Positions 1-8,792 of a stretch of 64,000 nucleotides of DNA are shown here, in pieces. Each line of letters starts with the position of its first letter. Within the stretch, counting starts at the first letter, position 1. Position numbers and translations under genes: made by a program. The notes under the pieces are model-generated. The model saw only the letters and a list, made by a program, of their open reading frames with translations. It had not been told where the DNA came from and did not search any database. Source of the DNA: Dysgonomonas sp. Marseille-P4361 (GTDB lineage: Bacteria > Bacteroidota > Bacteroidia > Bacteroidales > Dysgonomonadaceae); assembly GCF_900343125.1 (NCBI RefSeq), contig NZ_OPYL01000001.1, positions 62,001 to 126,000 of the forward strand. Reading direction: 5' to 3'.

Positions 1-2070
1 ACGCCATCCTACTGACACAGAAGGGAATGTACCCCAACGATTATTCTTAGCGAAACGAGAAACTCCATCTCTACGAACTGTAGCGGTCAATAAATATTTA
101 CTTTGATATGAATAATCTAAACGGCCAAAATAACCTAATGTAGTAATTGTAGATTGAGGAGTTCCACTATTTTCAACAGTTCCAGCATCTCCATTGTTAA
201 GAGTCCAAGTATTTAAGTCGTTCTCGAAAATATAGTTTTTACGTTTACCCCATATTTCTCTACCTAAACCATTTTTCATAGCTTCCAAACCTACTAGAGC
301 TTGTATATTGTGATGCTCTTTTATAGTTGTTTTATACTCAGCAATATTCGTCCACTGCCAATCTAGCCAGTAGGCAGCACCTTCTGCATAATGGTTATAA
401 GATTGTCCCTCTTTATTGGCAAAAATATCTTTTGACCAAAATTCTCTATTCCATCTTCCACCCAAGCGTGTACTAAATTGTGTACGAACTCTCAATCCTT
501 CAAGTGGTGTTATTTCTGCAAACAATGCATTTTGTGCAAAGAAACGACGATTCCAGTTATTTTCTGATCTCGATATTTGATGTATTGCTGTTTGCTCTCG
601 TCCTCCTTCTGTTGCCTGCGATCCGGCGAAGTCGCCTCCTACATTATAAACCGGCACCCATGGCTGAGCCTGATAAACTTTAGCAAAAGCATGTGAGTCA
701 CCTTGACCTCCGCGCTCTCCACTAAACTCCATCAATGAAGCATTAGTGTTTTGTCCTATACTAAAATATTTAGTAGGATTGAATGTCGTATTAGCCCGGA
801 AAGAAAAACGTTCAAATCCAGAACCTTTAATAGTTCCTTCTCTATCTTCATAACCCAAGCCAACAGTATAACTAGCCTTTTTGCTTCCTCCTATCAAAGA
901 TAGCTGATGACTATTGATAAACCCGGTCTGAGTAATCATATCATACCAATCAGATCCTTTTCTGGCTTCTGCCTCTGAATAACCATCTTCTAACATCTGA
1001 TAATAGGCTGAACGAGCCCAAGAGTCAGATCCATTTGGTTTGTATGAAGATACCCATGCATCAACACTTCCATACTTATTTACAATTTGGTCTTTTGACA
1101 TACCTGAAGGTTTTATTGCATATGGCATTGTTAGCTGATCCTGAGCATTAAGAGATCCGAACTGAGGATGAGTTTGACCTTGTACACCTCTGATATCTCT
1201 ATTGTTAACCATACCTGTAGCCTGGAATTCCATTGCCTCCCATGCATTAAGCAAATCAAATCCATCATTTGCCATTGTAGCCCATCCTAAATAACCGTCA
1301 TAGGTTATAGAGACTTTTTCTTCTTTACTACCTTGTTTTGTTGTAACAATGATAACTCCATTTGCCGCTTTTGCTCCATAGATAGCAGTTGCTGCAGCAT
1401 CTTTCAATACTTGAAATGATTCGATATCATTTGGATTAACAGAGTTGATATCTACATCAGATACTCCATCCACAATAATAAGTGGCCCTGAGTTATTCAA
1501 TGAACCAACTCCACGAATACGAATAGTCGTATCAGCTCCGGGAGCCCCAGAAGATAAAATATGCACCCCTGATGCTTTCCCCTGCAAAGCTTCAGCAAAT
1601 GTAGCAACTGGAGTTTCCGCCAAAACATCTGCACTAACAACAGAAACGGATCCTGTTATATCTTTCTTCGCTTGCGTACCATAACCAACAACAACAACTT
1701 CTTCCAATATTTTTGTATCCTCTACCAATGTAACTTCTATCGAACTTTGAGCCCCAACTTTGATACGTTGCGTCTGATACCCGACGAATGATATAACTAA
1801 AGTTGCACCTTCTGGAACATTATTAATAGTCACACGACCATCAATATCTGTTACACTACCATTTGTTGAATTATCAACTATCACGGAGGCGCCTATCACA
1901 GGGCCTAAATGATCTTTGACAATACAAGTCACAGTTTTGCTCTGTTGAACAACACCTGTGTTTTGTATCTTAGCCGATGGATTATCACCCATAGCAAAGA
2001 AAGTTCCTGTACTTAGTAGATACAAACCAAGACATACAGCAATCTTTCTAAATAAGAACATTTTTCTCAT
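1..2070 (-). CDS. SusC/RagA-type TonB-linked outer-membrane receptor (5' part, runs off left edge)
   Basis: Outer-membrane TonB-dependent importer of the SusC class, which works with a SusD lipoprotein to take up glycans or peptides. I translated the minus strand from the ATG at 2068-2070. The frame stays open for 690 codons to the window edge. An N-terminal signal peptide is followed by a carboxypeptidase-D-like regulatory domain (about residues 46-118), the junction motif ILEEVVVVGYG at about 121-131, and a plug domain with LKDAAATAIYGAKAANGVI, typical of SusC. Near the edge the sequence DGVSRFAKNNRWGTFPS is a classic SusC barrel motif. The C-terminal barrel and any SusD gene lie outside the window. 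The substrate cannot be told; a GH130 remnant upstream hints at beta-mannosides, which is inference only. Confidence 0.95.
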   Translation of the reverse strand, partial: MRKMFLFRKIAVCLGLYLLSTGTFFAMGDNPSAKIQNTGVVQQSKTVTCIVKDHLGPVIGASVIVDNSTNGSVTDIDGRVTINNVPEGATLVISFVGYQTQRIKVGAQSSIEVTLVEDTKILEEVVVVGYGTQAKKDITGSVSVVSADVLAETPVATFAEALQGKASGVHILSSGAPGADTTIRIRGVGSLNNSGPLIIVDGVSDVDINSVNPNDIESFQVLKDAAATAIYGAKAANGVIIVTTKQGSKEEKVSITYDGYLGWATMANDGFDLLNAWEAMEFQATGMVNNRDIRGVQGQTHPQFGSLNAQDQLTMPYAIKPSGMSKDQIVNKYGSVDAWVSSYKPNGSDSWARSAYYQMLEDGYSEAEARKGSDWYDMITQTGFINSHQLSLIGGSKKASYTVGLGYEDREGTIKGSGFERFSFRANTTFNPTKYFSIGQNTNASLMEFSGERGGQGDSHAFAKVYQAQPWVPVYNVGGDFAGSQATEGGREQTAIHQISRSENNWNRRFFAQNALFAEITPLEGLRVRTQFSTRLGGRWNREFWSKDIFANKEGQSYNHYAEGAAYWLDWQWTNIAEYKTTIKEHHNIQALVGLEAMKNGLGREIWGKRKNYIFENDLNTWTLNNGDAGTVENSGTPQSTITTLGYFGRLDYSYQSKYLLTATVRRDGVSRFAKNNRWGTFPSVSVGWR

Positions 2071-2426
2071 ACAGATTTAGATTAATAATTAATGATTAAT
2101 GATTAAAATATATTGCTCTGCTATTATTTCAATAATAAGAACAAAGCGAATCTAGACTGTATTCATAAAAATAAGAGTAATAAAAATAAAGGTGAATATC
2201 TTTTGACAGAACAATTAAATTTGATTATATCAACTATAAATCAGACAGAAAAAGGTCTAAAAAAAGATACTATGTGATGTGTTTTTCTATTAGTATTATT
2301 TTATTTCACAGGGCTAAATTCGAAGCAATATTAAAGAATATATTCATAATAAACAATAAAAAACAGAAAAATAGATTAACAAATTTATCCAAACTAAGCT
2401 TAACTGTTGGCGCACACGCAAATAGC

Positions 2427-2597
2427 AAATTATCATTTCAGATATTATCCACTGAAGCAAGCTTCGAGAAAAGTGGGCAATACCCTGCTGGTACTGTTTT
2501 TATAGAAGGTCTGGTTTTTCATCAAAACAAATGGTTCCTATACTATGGGTGTGCTGACTCTCGTGTAGCTGTTGCAGTCTACGATCCTAATAAATAA
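2427..2597 (+). pseudogene. C-terminal remnant of a GH130 beta-mannoside phosphorylase/mannosidase
   Basis: Only the last 55 or so codons of a GH130-like gene are recognisable. The segment EKSGQYPAGTVFIEGLVF followed by KWFLYYGCADSRVAVAVYDP is the closing blade of the five-bladed propeller of that family, which normally has 320-400 residues. In the same frame, upstream of about 2427, the translation is lysine/isoleucine-rich and matches nothing, so the N-terminal three quarters is deleted or decayed. The reading frame (open from an ATG at 2274) ends at a normal stop and is followed by a strong terminator. It lies divergent from the SusC gene, so it may be the relic of a mannan utilisation locus. 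An expressed 107-residue product is possible but would lack the active site. Confidence 0.7.
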
Positions 2598-2609
2598 TAA
2601 GTTAGAAAT

Positions 2610-2656
2610 AATAAAGAAAAGGCCTGATAATAAAATTATCAGGCCTTTTCTTTATT
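2610..2656. terminator. Strong intrinsic terminator after the GH130 remnant
   Basis: A perfect 22-bp inverted repeat (2610-2631 and 2635-2656) with a 3-nt loop. It has a GC-rich core GGCCTGATAAT, an A-rich left arm and a U-rich right arm, so it could stop transcription from either side. Confidence 0.85.
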
Positions 2657-3045
2657 TTATCTTAGTTAATTCTTTCAGTTCTCCTACCCCTTAAAAATTT
2701 AGAACCATACGAGCTTCCCAGCTCATATGGCTCCCCTTAACACAAACTTTACAAAACTACACAATATATTTTTATTCAATAGCCATGTAAATATCACATT
2801 GACTACTTATGAATATTTATTCTTTTTATCTAATTTTGCGTATCAATTTATCATCTCCACATATCCGATACGCTTTATCTTTTTACTGATACAAATGTAT
2901 GTTCTTTTCCCTTTACACACGCGATAAAAATCAAAAAAATCACATGAAAAAATTTCTTTTTTTGCTTTAAACAAACAGCATAGTGTCTATATGACAATAA
3001 TGTTAAAATATGATAATGAATTGTGCAATAAAAGTTTGAAAAATA
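2657..3045. other. Gene-free spacer
   Basis: About 390 bases of AT-rich sequence between the GH130 terminator and the terminator of the regulator gene. The only structure I see is an imperfect inverted repeat (2705-2714 with 2721-2730, CCATACGAGC/GCTCATATGG, one mismatch). A 66-codon open frame at 2727-2927 is hydrophobic, with no recognisable features, and I do not call it a gene. Confidence 0.6.
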
Positions 3046-3075
3046 AAAAATCCGAACCTAAAGATTCGGATTTTT
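3046..3075 (-). terminator. Intrinsic terminator of the HTH regulator gene
   Basis: An 11-bp perfect stem (AAAAATCCGAA, 3046-3056, with TTCGGATTTTT, 3065-3075) and an 8-nt loop, 31 bp past the stop codon of the minus-strand gene. The U-run lies on the correct side for that gene. Confidence 0.8.
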
Positions 3076-3105
3076 ATAAATAATGAAAAAAACTTTTCCT
3101 TTAAT

Positions 3106-4095
3106 TTATATTCCATTAATATACTCTCTTTGCTGCCGAAAAAAACGACGACGTTCAATTTCATTACTCTGCGTTATTAATTTACTGTATCGCTTCTGTG
3201 ATTTGATCCAAAGGGCTTGATACTCACATAATCTTTCATTTTGAGATTCTATACCACCTATTTCGTAGAGATTAATATATGTATAAGAATGTTTCCCGTA
3301 TCTAAATACCATATTTGAAAAGTTCAACCCTAAATCAGAAATATAAAGTCGGATCATAGCGTTTGATCCAAGCTCTCCTGAAATAGCAAAGCCCTCCATT
3401 TCAAACAATAAATCATTAAGTTGTTCTTTTAAAGATATCACATCATCTTCATCTAATAAGTGCATATCATGAAAATATTGTATATCTGCCATTAGTGCTC
3501 CAAGAACATCTGGGCTTAATATTAAGCTTGTTTCTTTTAACTGTCGAACTACTGATACTAATTTCGATTGAGCCTGCACAACCTCTTTAGGAAGTATTAA
3601 TTCTTTAAAAGATATATCTTTAATGAGATTCATTTGATAAGCCCATTTAAACAATCGAAATTTAGCTATTTTATCATAGTGTAAATAGAGCGTATACGGT
3701 AACCTATCGAATGCTGCTAGAATTTGAGTATTGTTATATTTCGTTAAAACTGATTCAAAAAAAGCGATCTGCTCTATCAGTTTCTCTAAGTATTCTTGTT
3801 TAAAGTCATCTTTAACATCAACTAAATTCAGCCCAATTAAAGATTTTTCTTTATTCTTCAAACCGATTAAAGAATCTATTGAAATATCCAACTTAATAGC
3901 TATCTGAGCAATTTCTTCTAAAGAAAATTTAACTTCTCCCCTCAAGCGTCTATATACTGCTTCGCGTCCTAGGCATAGAATATCCGAAATAATTGATACG
4001 ACCTTATGCTTTTCTAATTTCAGAACAGCCATATCCTTATCCAAAATAGATCTTCTTATAGATGTGACAAATTCCTCATGTATAACTGACATCAT
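3106..4095 (-). CDS. Helix-turn-helix transcriptional regulator, Bacteroidetes type
   Basis: A 329-residue cytoplasmic protein. Residues about 44-78 (REAVYRRLRGEVKFSLEEIA, then a second helix ending in IDSLIG) look like an XRE-like helix-turn-helix. The remaining roughly 250 residues are helical and match nothing I can name. This build (short N-terminal HTH, long helical C-terminal region) is common among uncharacterised Bacteroidetes regulators. It stands alone, divergent from dut, with its own terminator and a likely -7 element at 4121-4128. The target is unknown; the SusC locus downstream and dut upstream are the obvious neighbours. The start could be either of two adjacent ATG codons. Confidence 0.75.
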   Translation of the reverse strand: MMSVIHEEFVTSIRRSILDKDMAVLKLEKHKVVSIISDILCLGREAVYRRLRGEVKFSLEEIAQIAIKLDISIDSLIGLKNKEKSLIGLNLVDVKDDFKQEYLEKLIEQIAFFESVLTKYNNTQILAAFDRLPYTLYLHYDKIAKFRLFKWAYQMNLIKDISFKELILPKEVVQAQSKLVSVVRQLKETSLILSPDVLGALMADIQYFHDMHLLDEDDVISLKEQLNDLLFEMEGFAISGELGSNAMIRLYISDLGLNFSNMVFRYGKHSYTYINLYEIGGIESQNERLCEYQALWIKSQKRYSKLITQSNEIERRRFFRQQREYINGI

Positions 4096-4120
4096 TCTTT
4101 AAATGTATTGTTTTGATATG

Positions 4121-4128
4121 CAAATTTA
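4121..4128 (-). promoter_or_regulatory. Candidate -7 element of the HTH regulator
   Basis: Minus-strand TAAATTTG matches the Bacteroidetes -7 consensus TAnnTTTG, 25 bp before the start codon. I see no convincing -33 element. Confidence 0.45.
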
Positions 4129-4496
4129 AGTGTTTAAGTTCCAATATGAAAGCTTATATGCTTAATTACTTTCAAATATCAAACAGTCTATACTTAATAA
4201 TGTTCCCTCTGTTAACTATTATCTATGATCAATAGATCACGCACAACACAGATATTATGTTAACAATAAAACCATTATGAACACAATCTGGTCTTTTTGG
4301 ACAAAATCATAAATTATAAAAAGAAACTTTCGTCTAAACATATCAATAAAATATTTTTCATAAAAGAGTTATAGACAAGATTTTCATCTAAAGCGACATA
4401 TCCTCATATTGACTATATATTCTTAAATTTTATCAATTTAGATCCCACATTGCAAAGAATTAATTAATTTCGCAAAAACAATTATTACTAAATAAG
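4129..4496. other. Divergent intergenic region, regulator/dut
   Basis: About 370 bases of AT-rich DNA between divergent genes. It holds a small palindrome (TGATCAATAGATCA, about 4227-4240) and a -7-like TAATTTCG at 4465-4472 that may serve dut. No small gene or RNA is apparent. Confidence 0.4.
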
Positions 4497-4928
4497 ATGA
4501 ATGTAAAAATCATTAATAAATCACACCACCCTCTACCTGAATATGCGACTCCATATTCTGCCGGTGTAGATTTAAGAGCATATATCCCAGAGCCTATTGT
4601 ATTAAAACCTCTAGAAAGAGCACTTATCCCTACCGGATTATATTTAGAATTACCTCAAGGATATGAAGCTCAGATACGTCCTCGTAGCGGATTGGCTATA
4701 AAGCATGGATTAACTGTACTTAATACCCCTGGTACTATCGATGCTGACTACAGAGGAGAAATACGGGTAATTCTTGTAAATTTATCGAACGAAGATTTTA
4801 CCATTAATGATGGAGAGCGTATTTGCCAGATGGTTATTGCCGCTCATGCTCAAGTTGTTTGGGAGGTTGCAGAATCTCTGAATGAAACAGAACGAGGAAG
4901 TGGAGGATTTGGACATACTGGCAAATAA
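4497..4928 (+). CDS. dut: dUTP diphosphatase
   Basis: Hydrolyses dUTP to dUMP and pyrophosphate, keeping uracil out of DNA and supplying dUMP for thymidylate synthesis. It is a cytosolic homotrimer. All five family motifs are present in 143 residues: AGVDLRA (22-28), RSGL (63-66), [11 protein letters not shown] (79-89, with the catalytic Asp), GERICQMVI (106-114) and GSGGFGHTG (134-142, the C-terminal lid). The length is normal for the trimeric family. It heads a forward run with the TPR, DUF4292 and EnvC-like genes, 30 bp before the TPR gene, an arrangement I recall from other Bacteroidales. Confidence 0.97.
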   Translation: MNVKIINKSHHPLPEYATPYSAGVDLRAYIPEPIVLKPLERALIPTGLYLELPQGYEAQIRPRSGLAIKHGLTVLNTPGTIDADYRGEIRVILVNLSNEDFTINDGERICQMVIAAHAQVVWEVAESLNETERGSGGFGHTGK

Positions 4929-4958
4929 TATCTACCCTCAATTATTTAAATACAATGC

Positions 4959-6701
4959 ATGCATAAAATATATACAGTACTTTTGTTCTTTATAGGCGTT
5001 TGCTGTTTATCTGCTCAGAATTCACCCAAGGCAGCTTTAGCTTTCTCAGAAGATCTTTCTGACGAGAAAAGGAGATTTGACTATTTCTTCTACGAAGCGA
5101 TGAATGCTAAGGCTCTAAATAAATATGAAGCTGCTTACGACTTCTTTAGGTACTGTAATGCAATAGACTCTACGAATGCAAATGTTACATACGAGTTGGC
5201 AAACTTCTATAATACATTCGGAGATAAGAATAAGGCCCTCGATCATTACAGGAAAGCTTCTCTCTTAGATCAAAACAATTACTATTACAGTTACGCATAT
5301 GGCTCTATGTGCATCGAGTTCAAACAATATAGTGACGCCATAGATCAGTTTAGTAAGCTGGTTTTAAAAGATCCTGATAACACGGAACTCTATGTACTCC
5401 TTTCGGAAGCATACAGATTGGATGGAGATTTGGCAAATGCAATAAAGACTTTGGATAAGCTCGAAAAAATCGTAGGGTTAAATGAAAAAATAAGTCTACA
5501 CAAATATCAATTATACACAGCCTTAAAACAAGAAGACAAAGCTTTTGCCGAAATACAGAAACATATAGACAAATATCCGAATCAGCTGAAATATCAAATT
5601 CTCCTTGGCGATTTATATCTTCAGACTGGCAGAAAAAAAGAGGCTTTTTTAGTTTATAGCAAAGCAAAAGCAATTGATCCTGATGACCCTTACCTTATCA
5701 CGTCAATGGCTGAATACTACGAACAGACCAACAATAAAGAAGCTGCCGAACGAGAAATGCAAATTGCTCTAATGAGTTCAAAGATGGATATTGATACAAA
5801 GTTGGCTATCCTAGCTCAACGTGTCGGATCCCTTCAACAAAACCAACAGGAGACAACTGCCGCTAATGCGCTTTTCGATACTTTGATGATACAACATCCT
5901 CAAGAGCCCAAACTAAACTTAATGTATGGAAATCTTTTAATGATCCAAAAAGACAAAAGCGGGGCTAGAGATCAATATAGAATTTTCACTGAAGCCAATC
6001 CTACAAACCCTTTTGGATGGGAACAGATGTTATTTACTACATTCCCTGATAGCCTTCAGCTCACCATAAAAATCTGCGACGAAGCTATTAGCCATATCAA
6101 AGACCAACCTCAATTTTATTTCTACAAAGGTGTTTCTGAGTATATGTTGGATGACCACAAAGCTGCACTTACAACCTTAAAAGAAGGTATCGTATATGTG
6201 GATGAGAATAACCCCAGACTTCTTGCCGACTTTCACGGACAGATTGGCGATCTTTACTATCACTTAGGAAAACATGACAGTGCTTTTGCTACTTACGAAA
6301 AGGCTTTAAAATTTGACCCTAATAACGTTGGTGTACTCAACAATTATAGCTACTTCCTATCTCTAGCAAAAAAAGACCTGAGCAAAGCTGAACTCATGAG
6401 TAGCAGAGCCGTGAAAGCAGACCCTACCAACCCTACTTATTTAGACACCTACGGTTGGGTGCTATTCGTACAAGGAGCTTATACTATTTCTAAAATATAT
6501 TTAGAAGATGCTATAAAATACAGTAAAGAGAAAGGGGAAGAACTTAGCAGTGAAGTATTGGAACATTATGGAGACGTTTTGTTCAAAACAAACGAACCTG
6601 AAAAAGCGTTAGAATATTGGATCAAAGCTAAAGAAAAAGGAGACAGCGATTCTAAAACGCTAGACAGAAAAATAGAAACAAAAACTTATATATCTGAATA
6701 A
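4959..6701 (+). CDS. Exported tetratricopeptide-repeat protein
   Basis: A 580-residue protein with a cleavable signal peptide (MHKIYTVLLFFIGVCCLSAQ) and helical TPR units over almost its whole length, for example around 72-140 and 420-470 (repeats of the form A..Y..AL.....N). TPR arrays bind other proteins, here in the periplasm or at the outer membrane. It overlaps the DUF4292 lipoprotein start by one base (TAATG), so the two are translationally coupled. Together with the EnvC-like gene they probably act in envelope or outer-membrane assembly. The exact partner is unknown. Confidence 0.85.
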   Translation: MHKIYTVLLFFIGVCCLSAQNSPKAALAFSEDLSDEKRRFDYFFYEAMNAKALNKYEAAYDFFRYCNAIDSTNANVTYELANFYNTFGDKNKALDHYRKASLLDQNNYYYSYAYGSMCIEFKQYSDAIDQFSKLVLKDPDNTELYVLLSEAYRLDGDLANAIKTLDKLEKIVGLNEKISLHKYQLYTALKQEDKAFAEIQKHIDKYPNQLKYQILLGDLYLQTGRKKEAFLVYSKAKAIDPDDPYLITSMAEYYEQTNNKEAAEREMQIALMSSKMDIDTKLAILAQRVGSLQQNQQETTAANALFDTLMIQHPQEPKLNLMYGNLLMIQKDKSGARDQYRIFTEANPTNPFGWEQMLFTTFPDSLQLTIKICDEAISHIKDQPQFYFYKGVSEYMLDDHKAALTTLKEGIVYVDENNPRLLADFHGQIGDLYYHLGKHDSAFATYEKALKFDPNNVGVLNNYSYFLSLAKKDLSKAELMSSRAVKADPTNPTYLDTYGWVLFVQGAYTISKIYLEDAIKYSKEKGEELSSEVLEHYGDVLFKTNEPEKALEYWIKAKEKGDSDSKTLDRKIETKTYISE

Positions 6702-7546
6702 TGAAGACATTAACTCCTCGCAATATAATTACATTGTTTTCAATTATATTCTTGATCTTCACAGTTAGCAGCTGTGGTTCAAAGAAAACTGTCACAACTG
6801 GTGGTGTATTAGAAAAAAAGTCGTCTACCAAAATAATAAATGACGCTCTACACTCTGAGCTAAAATACTCGACATTAACAACTAAAGGAAGTATTGAATT
6901 CAAGATTGGAGATTCTTCAAAGAAATCAACTACTGTCTTCAAAATCATCAAAGATAGTATTATGCAGGCATCCGTAAGACCTATGCTAGGTATGGAGGCT
7001 TTTAGAATAAGCTTTACTCCTGACAGTATTATCGTTTTAGATCGCTTAAAAAAACAATATATTGCTGAAAGCATCAAAGATTCTAAGTTGATGGCAAATT
7101 TTGACTTCAATTACTATAATCTGCAAGCACTCTTTACCAATCAGCTATTTACCCCGGGCAAGCAGAATGTTTCTAAATCCGACTATGAGAAATACAATAT
7201 CTCTGCAACAGATGATGTATATATGTTACAAACTAAGGACAAAGGAAACCTACTGTATAATTTTGCGATAGATGCTTCTAATAGAATAATATCTACGTTG
7301 ATATACAACGACAAAAAGAATGTTACACTTCAATGGTCATACGGAGAATTCATAAAAGAAGGCTCTGCCATGTACCCTACTACAATGAATGCCCAGGTTG
7401 ACATTGCAAAAAAGCGATTGGATATTGGCATTACATACAACAAGCTAGATATAGATAAAGACTTGAGTATTGACACCTCAGTCCCGGCTAAATATACAAA
7501 GGTAGACTTCTCTGATTTTATAGGAACTTACATTAAAAAGAAATGA
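6701..7546 (+). CDS. DUF4292 lipoprotein
   Basis: A 281-residue lipoprotein. The signal MKTLTPRNIITLFSIIFLIF is followed by a lipobox VSSC, putting the acylated Cys at about residue 25. The body is beta-rich and matches the Bacteroidetes family DUF4292. I recall this family being compared in fold with the LolA/LolB lipoprotein carriers; if so, it may handle lipoproteins at the outer membrane, but nothing in the sequence proves that. It is coupled to the TPR gene (1-bp overlap) and to the EnvC-like gene (4-bp ATGA overlap), so the three are one translational unit. Confidence 0.8.
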   Translation: MKTLTPRNIITLFSIIFLIFTVSSCGSKKTVTTGGVLEKKSSTKIINDALHSELKYSTLTTKGSIEFKIGDSSKKSTTVFKIIKDSIMQASVRPMLGMEAFRISFTPDSIIVLDRLKKQYIAESIKDSKLMANFDFNYYNLQALFTNQLFTPGKQNVSKSDYEKYNISATDDVYMLQTKDKGNLLYNFAIDASNRIISTLIYNDKKNVTLQWSYGEFIKEGSAMYPTTMNAQVDIAKKRLDIGITYNKLDIDKDLSIDTSVPAKYTKVDFSDFIGTYIKKK

Positions 7547-8781
7547 GATTTTATATTCTTTTTATAGTCTTACTCTTTAGTACAGCTAGCTTTGCCCAAA
7601 GCAATACCAAGATCAAAGATCTTGAACGGCAGAGAACAGAGACGCTGCGCGAAATCAGCAATACCGATAAACTATTAAAGGAGACCAAAAAGAGTACAGA
7701 AACATTATTAGACAGAATAAAACTAATATCCAATCAAATATTTTCACGCCAGAAAGTACTTTCTCTTTTAGAATCGGAAATAGGAGAGATCAACACAGAG
7801 CAAAAGCGTATAGAGGCTGAAATCATAGAACTAGAAGAGGAACTAAAAGAGAAACAGAAGAACTATGCTAAAGCAATAGAAGGAATGCTTAGCAATAGAC
7901 AGAGTGAAAACAAACTACTATTCATTCTCTCTGGCAAATCCTTGACCGAGTCATACAGAAGGCTCAGATACCTTCAAGAATACTCTGAATGGAGAAGCAA
8001 GCAGGCGGAAGACATAAAAAGTCAAAACGAAAAACTAAAGGAAAGGAAACTCGCTTTAGAGAAAACAAAGGCTGAGAAAACTGTTCTATTAGGTCAACGC
8101 ACTTCAGAACAAGAGAACCTTAAAAAAGAAGAATCTACTTTTCAGATTGGGGTAAACGAAGCCAAGAAAAAACAAAAGGACTTGGAAAAAGTACTTACTC
8201 AGAAAAGAAAGCAAGCGAACGATCTCGATAAACAAATAGCAAAGCTGATTGCCGAAGAAGTAGCAAGACAAGAGCGTGAAGCTAAGCGAAGAGCTGCTGC
8301 TCAAGGGAAAACCGCCGAAAGCAAAGGAAGCTCAGCCCCTGCTGTTATTACTGAAGAGAATATTAAACTCTCAAATAACTTCTCTGCAAATCAAGGAAAA
8401 CTGCCTTACCCTATTACAGGCAATTACACTATAACAACCCGATTTGGAACACACCAACACAGCAAATGGGTTACAACTTCAAGCAGCGGTATAGATATTC
8501 GGTCTCAAGCCGGCGCAGAAGCAAAATCGGTATTCAACGGGGAAGTTTCGTATGTAGCTGCTATTCCGGGATACAATACATGTATCATCATACGCCATGG
8601 GAACTACTATACTTTCTACGGGAACATACAAACGATATATGTCAAACAAGGAGACAAAGTAAAAACCGGTCAATCTTTAGGGAAGGTTTATACCGATCCG
8701 GACACTGGATATTCTCAAATGCATTTTCAACTTTGGAGGGGAACAAACAAACTGAACCCAGAACCTTGGTTGAGAAGATAA
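7543..8781 (+). CDS. EnvC-like murein hydrolase activator with degenerate LytM domain
   Basis: A 412-residue periplasmic protein: signal peptide (to about residue 18), a long coiled coil (about 20-250, rich in E, K, Q), a basic/alanine linker, then an M23/LytM domain (about 290-412). LytM zinc ligands are partly lost. The usual GxHxGxD reads TSSSGIDI, keeping only the Asp. The YxHL site reads FYGNI. The closing HxH reads QMHF. This is the pattern of E. coli EnvC, which does not cut peptidoglycan but activates amidases during cell separation. It shares a 4-bp overlap with the DUF4292 gene and is separated by 11 bp from the cupin gene. Confidence 0.88.
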   Translation: MRFYILFIVLLFSTASFAQSNTKIKDLERQRTETLREISNTDKLLKETKKSTETLLDRIKLISNQIFSRQKVLSLLESEIGEINTEQKRIEAEIIELEEELKEKQKNYAKAIEGMLSNRQSENKLLFILSGKSLTESYRRLRYLQEYSEWRSKQAEDIKSQNEKLKERKLALEKTKAEKTVLLGQRTSEQENLKKEESTFQIGVNEAKKKQKDLEKVLTQKRKQANDLDKQIAKLIAEEVARQEREAKRRAAAQGKTAESKGSSAPAVITEENIKLSNNFSANQGKLPYPITGNYTITTRFGTHQHSKWVTTSSSGIDIRSQAGAEAKSVFNGEVSYVAAIPGYNTCIIIRHGNYYTFYGNIQTIYVKQGDKVKTGQSLGKVYTDPDTGYSQMHFQLWRGTNKLNPEPWLRR

Positions 8782-8792
8782 AAACTAGCTAT

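Noticed and set aside
2705-2730. Imperfect inverted repeat CCATACGAGC/GCTCATATGG
   Set aside because: Ten-bp arms with a mismatch, no T-run, no second copy seen; could be an operator but nothing supports it.
2727-2927. A 66-codon hydrophobic open frame in the spacer before the HTH gene
   Set aside because: No promoter, no family features, sits in AT-rich DNA with chance open frames, and its composition is unlike neighbouring genes.
8466-8792. Upstream extension of the tandem cupin gene inside the EnvC-like gene
   Set aside because: The LytM domain is encoded in the other frame here; the extension is basic and unstructured, while the cupin starts cleanly at ATG 8793.
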